DNA of 64,000 bases from Scolanthus callimorphus (Eukaryota > Cnidaria > Anthozoa > Actiniaria > Edwardsiidae), in the NCBI GenBank assembly GCA_033964015.1, contig CM066918.1:27363387-27427386 (forward strand), read 5' to 3'. The translations under genes and the position numbers were made by a program. The notes under the pieces are model-generated. The model saw only the letters and a list, made by a program, of their open reading frames with translations, was not told where the DNA came from and made no database searches. Position 1 is the stretch's first letter; each line of letters starts with the position of its first letter. Shown in pieces: positions 55,601-64,000 of this stretch.

Positions 55601-58600
55601 TTAGTTGCGTGTTCATTAGTGCATTCACATTTCATTTCATGGATCGACAAATTGACAAAAACAGTTCTGCTGAGTTTCAGATCGGGTTTATGCGTTTACC
55701 TCGCATTTTCATTAGCTGCTCATTTCAACAAATCAAATTTCAGGCTGTTCAGTAGTCACGTGATCACATAGTGAGTGTGCTTTCACTATGCGTTCACTGA
55801 TTGGCTGACAGAGAAAGCAGTCACGTGATAGTAGATTTACATGGCTCGTGTTTGACTGACGGGGAAACCAGTCAGCAACAACTTTTGTATTTGACCTTAC
55901 TACAGTTATGTAAAACCTGCTTTATTCATGTAGTGATTACTTACACCAAACTGGATCGTTCCCTTTGGTAACATTCTGACTTTGATTGCATTCACCCTCT
56001 TGCCTGAATTGCCGTCCTAGTTAAACAAAGGAGATGGTTATCGGACGTGTCACTCAAATACTCATAAAATACAGCGGCGTAGCAAGGAATTTCTGAAGGG
56101 GGTGGGGCGGATAGTGAAAACATGGGACGAAAATGCTCAAATTTTCTCCAGCAAATACAGTAAATGTATGGGAAAATTTCCGAGAAAGGGGGGGGGGGCC
56201 TGGACCCCCTGGCTACGCCCCTGAAATAAGCACATTAGCGGACGGCTTTTCACTAGTGTAAGTAAGCGAGACGGAGACGCTTACGTCGCTAACTGTCACG
56301 ACGATTTTCACACAAACATAAGCTCTTACGTCTCCGTCTCCTACTCCGTCTCCGCTTATTTCACTAGTGAAAAGCCGGCTTATAAGTACAATTAACTACG
56401 TACCTCCGTTACACTAAATTCGACTTCATCTCCAAGCTGCACTTGGCGGTTCTACAACAAACATACGACAGCAGTTATCACTAGTAAAGCACATGTTACT
56501 GCATAAATTCGTAATCTTTGTCTCAAAGTAGGCATCAAGAATATAGAAAAACTCACCGAGTCCATTAATTCACTGTAGTGAAAAAATATTCTCGCGTCTC
56601 GATCACAGCAGCGTATGAATCCAAAGCCTTCCTTCAATGACGCTATCACACCCTGAAAATCACTATACGTAAGTAAACAGTCAAGAGTCGCGCCATACGA
56701 ATGTCATGAATGTGGTACCCAACCCTGGAAGTTAGTATGCGTCAGTACATGTAAACAATCAAGAGTCGCGCCATACGAATGTCATGAATGTGGTACCCAA
56801 CCCTGGAAGTTAGTATACATCAGTACATGTAAACAGCCAAGAGTCGCGCCATACGAATGTCATGAATGTGGTACCCAACCCTGGAAGTTAGTATACATCA
56901 GTACATGTAAACAATCAAGAGTCGCGCCATACAAATGTCATCAATGTGGTACCCAACCCTGGAAGTTAGTATACAAACTCAAGAATACCCACTAACTGCA
57001 CAGGAATCTTACCATTTCTCTCTGTTCGCCTTTCACTGGATCTGCCACCTTTAGCAGAGAGATGTTCGTTGCCCTCTTGAGAGAATCTCGCCGATCTGTC
57101 AAAGGAATGAAATAAGCAAGTAAATAAATACTACATGCTACATTGCACTTTGAAACTGGCAACGATCCTAACGCACACAAAACGTGGACATAACAAATCC
57201 TTACCAACAGCGATATTGAACTCCACAAGGTCACGGGGGCAGAGTGAGAACTCTCCTGTCAAGTCTCTCTCGCTAAACACAATATCCATAGGCCCCTCCT
57301 CAGTCTCAAATGCAATCTTGCCATGCAGTGGATCATGTTGGCGCTTGGCCAAGGACTTGCTAAGAGGTCGTTCCACTACACCTTGGTATCGTTCCTTGCT
57401 AACGTCCTCAAACGTCACAGTACCTTCAGGGAGCTTGTTAACTCTCATAGCCACCTCCTTGCCCTATTTATTGGTAACACATACAATTATAGCACTTATC
57501 TCAATGCTTGCCTTATTGACAAAGACCCAGGGCCCGGCTCCTGAGAGGCGGGATAACTATCCTATGACTAAATATGCCTTATTCTGTAGATAAATTTATC
57601 CCTGGGAAAAATATATAATTATTGCTAGAAATGATTTATTTTGCCTTTCGGGAAATAGGGACATATATACAGTGTTAAAAGAACTGAGCCATGTTTGATT
57701 ATAATATCTTATAAGTTAAAGTTAATGTGTTAGAAGCAGCAAACGTTTGGTGGCTGTCACTTTACTCATTTGCCGTTTGGCTTGAAGAATGCGCCTGTAA
57801 TGCGCCAAAAATGTTTGGAGTAAAGATTTTTCAATTTGCTAACTCTGCTTTCAAAATGAACTTACATTTCTGGGCTGAATCATAAACTCCACGTCGTCTC
57901 CAAGCATCAACTCATTGATGTCGCCATTAAATTCGCTGTAGTGGAAGAAGATCTGAAGGAAGCAAGATAAAAACTAATGGTCAAACATAATGGTGCAATA
58001 GCTGATCTTGTCTTGTATGATTTAGAACCAATTTTTACTTCAGTACAGACCAGAAAATAACTTGCCACCTGGAAAATGTTTAAACTTCCTGAAATTTTCT
58101 CACAGAAAAGGAATAAAAAACAGACTTCGTAATATTCAAATTCTTAGTCTGGCAAAATACTTGTTGCACGCCTCCTGTGTAACTACGCGCGCCTAACACA
58201 TCGATGTTTTCAAACCGCCGCTCGCGACGCAAAAGTTGTGGGGCTGTAAATTAAAAGTTACCTCGCTAACTTTATCAGCTCTTTCAATGAATCCAAATGA
58301 CTCTTTCATCGAGGACACAACTCCCTGTAAAATAACAAGACAATAGTGAGCCATTGTGTAAACTGACATGTAAACATGCTGACTTTCAAATATGTAATTT
58401 GGTGCTGCCATAAAAACATAAATTTTTACTCTCCAAAAAAATATGATAAATGCTCAAGTAATACCTGGTACATATCCACTTTAGCCACCTCAAGCAGAAC
58501 AACATCTCTCGCTCGGCTGATTCCAGTCCTGTTGGAAATATGGGATGAAAAATCAATATATGAAGTTATAGGGAGCCAAATGCACTACAGACGAGTTTCC

Positions 58601-61600
58601 CGTTATGTGAATTCGTGTCGTGAAACTCGACTTTAAAGCACAAACGAGAATTCACATTAGACGATAAAGGGTGGTTTTTAGAGCCCGATGGCGTGCTCGC
58701 TTGGTTGCATAGCCATCTTGGGCGCAATCTTTATTAACACACAACTCCTTGGGGACATTCTAGTTCCAGTCTTCCTGGGATGAAATACTTCAGGTTACTC
58801 GCTTATAAACTCTGTCTACTATGCATTGAAGACGAGTTTTCCGTCTAGACGAGAAACTTGTCATCGTGTCGACGAAGCTTCAGACAGACGAGTTTCCCGT
58901 CCAAAACACCATCTCTACCCTTTTTCACATCTAGACGAGTTTCCCGTAACACCATTACAAAAACCAGTTCAGAAATAGAACAGTTTTCAGATGGCTTTAG
59001 TAAAACTAATCGCGAAGTTATTAGACCAATTCTGAATTGGAGTGATGACAAAGTGATTACAAATTACTCACAACAGTCATTAATACGAAAACCACTCTAG
59101 AGGAAATTCCAAGGTCACCTCAAACAGATCCACAACCATTAAAGGTACCCTTCAGCCACTCTTTTGTAAAATTTTATTCGAATTATGTGTAGACGAAATC
59201 TCGAAATGACCATCTACAAACAACGTTTGATACTTGATCTAGCGAATTCAATCGCAAATATCGCACTACATTTCCTAAAATAATGGATGGAAATGTATGA
59301 TTTCTCTGAATCGGTATTTTGCTAGGTGGACAAAATGGCGGCTGACCTAGGACCTTTAAGCTGTACCTTTTGTCAGTAGATGTTGTGAATTGTACTTTGT
59401 CTCCCTTGTGGACAGGAACAACCGGGTCAACACAGTCACTCCCATAGAATGAGAGGTAGAAGCATTCCTAAAAAAACATTGATAGTGAACATCTTTAGTG
59501 TCCTTATCTTCTGGTTGAAAACATACTGTAAGCCATGTCATTTGGATATCTTGTGTATGACATAGTATTCCATATAGTATTCCATAGTATTCAGGAGTAA
59601 GTGAGCACCTTATATGTAATTTGTCGGATTTTTGATACTGTCTCATGAGATTCTATAGATGTCAAATTATAAATTCATCGCACGATGAGTGACTTCCATG
59701 GAAAATTTCATGTGAAAAACGATATTGAGTTGAGTGATGAATTTTTCTTGAATCCCATAGCAAAGTTTTGATATTATTTTACTGTAATGATTCAAGCCTT
59801 GAGCTTTGTTTGCGTGTGGGTAACCTGTTGTTTCCCACATTAAATTTCACTTTTCTTTACTGTCTTTAGCCAAACAACGTGAGCTACCGGTATGGGATTC
59901 AATAAACTATCTGCTGTACCATGGGAAGAGAAGAATTTTAATTCTTAACTTTTATTCAATGTTTCTTCCCATTGTATGCTATGATCTTCCCATTGTGTGC
60001 AATAATAATGATGAACTCAGGGAAGCATTTGCAACTCAAAGTGAGAAATTTAAGTCATACCCCTTTCTTTTCATAAGAGATACGGCCCACATCAGGATCA
60101 ATGTATCCATTGCTGCTTTGACTTGGCTGAAATAACAGCAAACAACAAAGAATAGTATAATCATAACAGCACAAAAATATTGGGTGAGTATTTTCCACTC
60201 TTCATTTTAAATATTTCCATCCATAAATGAATATAATTCAATACTTTTTATCTGATAAACCATGTGCTTAAATAAAGGCACTCACTCACTCAATACTAGT
60301 TTTCAAAGAGTCTGCAATAAAGAATGGTTTATTTATAGGCGGGCCAAATTTCACATGTCTCAAGGTACGACATTTTTACGGACAAGTAAGCTACAATTTG
60401 AACCCAGCACTGGAAAGAGTGCCCTTTTATTATTAAAACTGGCAAGTTTGAGATTGATTGGTTTAAATATAAAAAGATCTATAACTTCGCTTGATTTCTT
60501 TTCACTGGGAAAGGATTGATGAAAGATTCTTAAATAACAGAATATATGAACTGACTTTGAACTACTCCTCTACTCTATTTTAGATCTGTGTTTACGCAAC
60601 ATGACAATGCTGTTGCAATTTTAATACTGTAAATTTACACATGAAACTTACAGATCTGCCTGGTTTCTGCATTCTAGCCTCTGCATCCACAATTCCAGTA
60701 AATTGCTCATCACTGCATACCTGAAATTGCAAAGATTCTATTCATTTACTAATCCTTTCCAGTAAACCGTTACAGCTTTCGCTTTTTCACTCTGCCGGTG
60801 GCTGTCTCAAATTGATCACATGATCACCTTTTGATGTACCATGTGACGCGTTGTTTATGTGATCAGTATTTGTGGTCGTTAATTTTGAGCTCTGCTGCTT
60901 TCCAACAACACAACTGTTAATGATGTGGTATAAAACAACATTGCTCCCAAGCTAGACCACCAGGCACTGCAACTGTTGAAGAAGGTGTGTGTTGTCTTGG
61001 AAACATTGTAAAAAATCAACTATTTTTACTTGGATGTGATAACATAATGGGCATTTCCAGAAAATAAAGGTACCCCCCACGGGCGGCATTTGGAAATTCC
61101 GATGGGATGGGGGGGTTTAAGAGCTCGGAATTCTGATTGCAAGGGGGGGTTTTCGAAGCTGGATTTCTTTAACCTGCCCAGAATTCTATATGCATGGGGG
61201 GGTAAACCATTTTGGAAATTCTGGATGCATGGGGGGGTCAAAAACTAGTGCCGCCCGTGGGGAGGGTACCTTTATTTTCTGGAATTGCCCAATGGAAAAG
61301 AAAATCCCATGGTGAATTCAGACATCCCTTCGCAAAGTTAGGTATGATAAGAGTGAAGGGACAATGCAATACATTGCAATGCAATGTAATACATTTATTT
61401 CGCATTTCGCCTTTTACATTATTTTGGTTTTCTTAATCCTACATATATTTAAGATTTATGGTACCCAATAATTTTTTCTGACCATTACAATCATATCATA
61501 CCTCAAATGAAACAGACCCCGGTGAAAGCAGAACTATGTTCACTGCCACTGGTTTCTTGGACCTCGGATCACATGACACACCAAACTCAACTTCATCTAC

Positions 61601-63818
61601 GAAATAACAGCAAGAGGCACTAATTTTGTAAGAGAGGATCTAAGATGCAGCTAATGGTGTTAGCAATATGGTTCTAAATGAATGGTTCGGTGCAAGAACG
61701 ACCTATGTGACTATTCAGACTGTTTTTCGATTTTCCGATTTTTGACAAACAAACTGCAGAAACATTGTTAAAATAGCCTAAAACTAGCCTCCCAAAAATC
61801 GCTGCGAGAACGTTGTAAAACGGCCTCTAACCAGTGGCTTTATCAACAACGACCTAAGAGACTATTCAGACTGTTTATCGGTTTTTAAAAATTCCACGCA
61901 AATCATGTTCAAATAGTCTAAGTTCCTAAAAATCGCAGTGAGGACGATGTAAAAAGATCTTAGCCTTAAACCCTTAACCCTAAACTCTATCAAACCCGAA
62001 CTTAAATCTAAACCGAAGGCTAAACCTAACCCTAGAAGTGGCACTAAGCCAAGGGTTTTGTCTATAAAGCCGCAAAGATTTGTCTATTGTTTTGAATTCA
62101 AAAGAGCTTTTCATCCTACCTGGCGCATTGTTAACCCTTTGTAGCCCGAATTTATCTCTGTAATTTTGCTTATTTTGCAAGGTTCTTCAACTTGAAAAAG
62201 TAAAAGACTTCCTGTCCCCCCCCCCCCAAAAAAAAACGCTGTTTGTAAAGACTAAGGGCTCACCCTTTTCAGTGAAGGCCGTTGGATTCTTGGTTTCGCT
62301 TGTCGAACAGAGATCGAGCCATGAATTCGCTTTATAAGTGCTTTTTTCAAGTCATTTTCTACTACAGGAGCCACTTTGCTTGCATCATAAAGCAAACAAA
62401 GTCGGTAGAGACAAACTTGTGGAAGAAGTCACAAGTGAGGAGCAAATTTTACGAGCAAAATCAAGTCACAAAGAATTTGGCAGGCCGTGTGATGACTCGT
62501 CTAGTATTATGAAGCTTCTCTGTTGTTCTGTAGCAGGATTTCAGCACTGTCAAGACAATTTGGGTTAGTTTTGAATCCAAAAGAATGCATTCGGCGCAAT
62601 ATTCAGTTGACAGGTGCGAGTGACTAGGCACTTAGAAAAAAATATCTAAAACCGGGGCTAGGGAGGAAGTGCTGTCAATTTTTTAAAGTTTTACCCATAA
62701 TGCCTTGCGCTTGAAAAAGGGAAGACACCGTTTTACAGCGATCTCGTGGCGATTTTTGGGGGAAAATGCAGAGAGGCTAGTTTTAGGCTATTTTAACAAT
62801 GTTTCTGCAGTTTGTTTGTCAAAAATCGGAAAATCGAAAAACAGTCTGAATAGTCACATAAGTCGTTCTTGCACCAACCCTTTCAAATATGCCTTAATGT
62901 TGAGATTTTGTACCTCACTTTTTCCCTCAGGAGTAAGATTAGCCCTAAAAATTGTGAATACATTTTTCTTGTCTCCCAATACACCTAATACAACTACTGT
63001 TCTTACATTTCTTTTGAAAATTGAAAACACTGATATACTGTAAATGTAACTAAAACTATTGACTAGTGTAAGATTTCCAATAAAAACTGACATTGCTTGA
63101 ATTCTAAAGTGTAGATGGATTTGTCTTTTCTCATACTAACCTCCGACCCGTAGATCATCTGAATCCCCTCTAAACTGGCTATAGTGAAAGAAGATTCGCA
63201 GATCTCTCTCACAGCACTGAATAAACCCATAAGAGTGCTGAAACATAGAAATGCATCAACGATAGGCATTTTGGGCCATAACCATTATATGAGAAATATA
63301 GCTGGATACAAACTGACAATGAAATCGAGTTTTCTTAATTCTGCTAACTCTGCACCAAATAAATAATTGTGTTTATATCTAAGCAGCCTTTACAAAACCT
63401 CTTAGTGATGGTTTTGGTTGCTACTGTGAGTGTTAATTGTGCAAAAGGAAGCTGCTAAAACTCGGATTGAATGTTGCTTCAGAGTTTGCACAATCTTGAA
63501 AAACACAGTAAATTATAACATAGATGGATAGATAGATAGATTAATTCCATAAAAACGTTGCAGTTATAAAAACTGAATTGCGTTATATACATAGTAAAAT
63601 TATAAAAATATATGGCTTTACAGATAATTATATATATATAAATGGATAAAAATACCTAATATAATGACAATAGTATTATTTAAATATATTTAAATATACT
63701 TTATCTATTAACTAAGTAAATAGATATAATATGCAAACAGCAGGGCTTTAGAGTTCACACACTTAAGGATTGTCATCAGCTTACCAACAGTTTCTCTACT
63801 ATGCCTGTTTCTCTATCA
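49670..63818 (-). CDS. CSDE1: Cold-shock-domain RNA-binding protein CSDE1/UNR, 24 exons, 5'-partial
   Basis: Exons in order: 63818-63785, 63237-63141, 61596-61502, 60720-60652, 60126-60061, 59467-59367, 58528-58465, 58324-58262, 57952-57866, 57463-57205, 57095-57013, 56652-56557, 56451-56404, 56016-55945, 55582-55500, 55223-55112, 54200-54028, 53563-53374, 52904-52740, 52342-52235, 51421-51338, 50844-50768, 50342-50292, 49871-49670 (stop). Phases agree at every junction; 825 codons. Five canonical cold-shock domains are visible by RNP motifs: [62 protein letters not shown] and [15 protein letters not shown]. Linking non-canonical CSD-like segments follow the order of human CSDE1 (798 aa). UNR proteins bind purine-rich mRNA and control translation and mRNA stability in the cytoplasm. 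Only the first residues (before [11 protein letters not shown]) are missing, beyond the right edge. Confidence 0.96.
51474..51689. mobile_element. MITE with CAGGGGCGTAG termini in CSDE1 intron
   Basis: CAGGGGCGTAGTCAGG at the left and GCTGGCTACGCCCCTG at the right, with long G and C tracts inside. It is the same family as 16248-16418 and ends 52 bp from the acceptor of the exon at 51421. Confidence 0.75.
51981..52180. mobile_element. Foldback with TAGTTCAGAC / AGTGTGAACC termini
   Basis: CCTAGTTCAGACCGCGACAT at the left and TTCTAGTGTGAACC at the right. The interior carries repeated ACAACAAAACAGC / ACAAACAAAACCAC words and TTCACGC. Lies in a CSDE1 intron; borders approximate. Confidence 0.5.
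53050..53185 (+). mobile_element. SINE-like fragment in CSDE1 intron
   Basis: GTTCGAGTCGCGATGGAGAT, TTCATATTGTGGGTTAAACT, CGTTCTACTG and AATAAACCGAAGATGTCCC match in order the SINE at 20022-20202 and the fragment at 945-1070. No tRNA head is visible. Confidence 0.55.
53843..54016. mobile_element. Foldback MITE, CAGGGAATTTC family (copy 2)
   Basis: CACAGGGAATTTCTGGAGAA and GGTTTCTGCAGAAATTCCCTGTG are inverted ends. The central CCCATTCTTCTACCATGGGA is paired with its complement. It sits only 11 bp from the donor of the CSDE1 exon ending at 54028. Confidence 0.75.
54314..54386 (+). tRNA. tRNA-like gene or pseudogene (apparent anticodon AAA)
   Basis: 73 nt in canonical layout. The acceptor stem GGGCTGA/TCAGCCT has seven pairs including one G-U. 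The D arm is GCTT-AGTTGGTA-GAGC. The T arm is GTGGG-TTCGAAT-CCCAC. A box (TAGCTTAGTTGG) and B box (GGTTCGAATCC) are perfect. The anticodon arm GCGGT-CTAAATA-GCGGA pairs at only about three of five positions, and its loop would give anticodon AAA. Acceptor, D and T arms are therefore intact while the decoding arm is damaged or unusual. It could be a tRNA pseudogene with a working Pol III promoter, or a tRNA-derived mobile sequence. Confidence 0.7.
54389..54396 (+). terminator. Pol III T-run terminator after tRNA-like gene
   Basis: Eight Ts begin three bases after the discriminator base. The run also forms part of the right foldback arm. Confidence 0.6.
54614..54786. mobile_element. MITE, CGAACCCAGAGCTCC family (copy 2)
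   Basis: CATTCTCGAACCCAGAGCTCC and CGCGAGAAGACGAGAACGG, with CGCGGGGGAGGCTCTGG / CCAGAGCCTCCCCCGCG inverted inside. Related to 29570-29748. Intronic in CSDE1. Confidence 0.65.
54816..54930 (+). repeat. Dispersed ~110-bp repeat (copy 2)
   Basis: ACTAATGAGGTAACGGTAAA through AAACTGGTTTAAGTGATATG, matching 7335-7445 on the other strand. Confidence 0.55.
56072..56223. mobile_element. MITE with CAGCGGCGTAGC / GCTACGCCCCTG termini
   Basis: A degraded left end CAGCGGCGTAGCAAGG and intact right end TGGCTACGCCCCTG around G-rich sequence. Same family as 16248-16418. CSDE1 intron. Confidence 0.65.
56240..56380. mobile_element. Foldback with GGCTTTTCACTAGTG termini
   Basis: GGACGGCTTTTCACTAGTGT and CACTAGTGAAAAGCCGGCT are inverted ends. 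The interior repeats GAGACGGAGACG / CGTCTCCGTCTC. It ends 24 bp from the donor of the CSDE1 exon at 56404. Confidence 0.75.
56664..56972. repeat. 78-bp tandem repeat derived from CSDE1 3' splice site
   Basis: About four copies of a 78-bp unit (TCAAGAGTCGCGCCATACGA, ATGTCATGAATGTGGTACCC, AACCCTGGAAGTTAGTAT, then CAGTACATGTAAACAA). They fill most of the 360-bp intron between exons 57095-57013 and 56652-56557. The sequence next to the real acceptor (CACCCTGAAAATCACTATACG..TAAACAGTCAAGAGTCGCGCC) aligns with the unit. On the minus strand each copy therefore carries a TACTAAC-like word followed by TTCCAG|GGTT, a degenerate acceptor. Confidence 0.85.
58589..58950. repeat. GACGAGTTTCCCGT word-repeat region, CSDE1 intron
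   Basis: The word GACGAGTTTCCCGT and its complement ACGAGAA/CTCGTC recur at 58590, 58640, 58830, 58880 and 58935, with ATTCACATTAGACGA. It resembles the interior of the CACACTA-type foldbacks, but clean termini were not delimited. Confidence 0.5.
59139..59359. mobile_element. TTAA-flanked MITE (copy 3) abutting a CSDE1 donor
   Basis: TTAAAGGTACCCTTCAGCCAC and GGCGGCTGACCTAGGACCTTTAA form inverted ends. The right end lies 7 bp from the GT of the exon ending at 59367. The end includes AAAATGGCGGCTGAC. Confidence 0.7.
61049..61290. mobile_element. MITE with GGGCAATTCCAGAAAATAAAGG termini
   Basis: GGGCATTTCCAGAAAATAAA..GGTACC..CCACGGGCGGCA and its inverse (CCGCCCGTGGGGAGGGTACC..) bound repeated TGGAAATTC words and G-tracts. 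CSDE1 intron. Confidence 0.75.
61600..63130. other. CSDE1 intron 2
   Basis: A dispersed inverted pair (ACCTATGTGACTATTCAGACTG at 61700 and CAGTCTGAATAGTCACATAAG at 62842) encloses ~1.16 kb, with TTTTTCGATTTTCCGATTTTTG in the arms. It is probably a larger non-autonomous element. A C/A run lies at 62215-62240. No coding exon was recognised. Confidence 0.45.
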
Positions 63819-64000
63819 CTGCAAGTAAAACAAGAAAACAGTCAAAATTGTGTACATGATAGCAATTCATTATTGATTTAAACAGCAGTTGGCCCAGTAT
63901 CTGAAGAACAGAAAGAACACATTCTGGGGGTGATCACATGGCTTTATTTTCCATACAATCACAGCATTTTTCATGTCACAACCTTCCATTGCATTGTGTG

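Noticed and set aside
57135..57593. 152-codon plus-strand open frame
   Set aside because: Antisense of the long CSDE1 exon 57463-57205, which matches the protein family on the minus strand.

Overview
The window is intron-rich animal nuclear DNA that is heavily loaded with small inverted-repeat (foldback/MITE-like) elements and satellite arrays. There are no bacterial-type operons or ribosome binding sites. Exons have GT..AG borders with matching phases, and the proteins (M13 endopeptidase, TspanC8 tetraspanin, Rab GTPase, CSDE1/UNR) are metazoan. The gene set and repeat content fit a non-bilaterian such as an anthozoan cnidarian (coral or anemone). That placement is inference; no species is claimed.

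Layout. (1) 0-2.5 kb: repeats, a SINE-like piece and a 5'-truncated LINE reverse transcriptase (+). (2) 4.0-23.6 kb (-): the 5' half of an M13 (neprilysin/ECE-type) zinc endopeptidase gene. Four core exons (7729 to 3991) follow three alternative first exons (23.5, 19.2 and 10.6 kb). Each first exon encodes its own cytoplasmic tail and membrane anchor, and all end in the same splice phase. The catalytic half, including HExxH, lies beyond the left edge. The long introns hold a perfect 160-bp palindrome, a 62-bp satellite in two blocks, a bounded element with ~60-bp internal repeats and a 166-bp satellite. (3) 26-31.3 kb: unassigned candidate exons (-) and an array of palindromic units carrying YY1-like motifs. 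(4) 33.26-34.12 kb (+): an intronless TspanC8 tetraspanin. (5) 38.1-38.7 kb (-): a probable PH-domain exon. (6) 39.9-45.8 kb: a DUF1772 membrane protein (-) head-to-head with an eight-exon Rab-family GTPase (+). (7) 49.7-63.8 kb (-): CSDE1/UNR, 24 exons and 825 codons, complete at the C-terminus, with its first residues beyond the right edge.

The genes are independent housekeeping or cell-surface genes, not one pathway. A thematic link exists between the TspanC8 tetraspanin (an ADAM10 partner in other animals) and the M13 ectopeptidase, both acting at the cell surface, but nothing in the sequence shows cooperation.

The most unusual points are: the three tail/anchor first exons of the M13 gene; a tRNA-like gene with a Pol III terminator enclosed in a ~50-bp foldback near a CSDE1 splice acceptor; a 78-bp tandem repeat in a CSDE1 intron derived from the intron's own 3' splice site; a perfect 160-bp palindrome; and a set of foldback elements sharing a (T)CACACTA-type terminal core while each is internally built from its own short repeated word.
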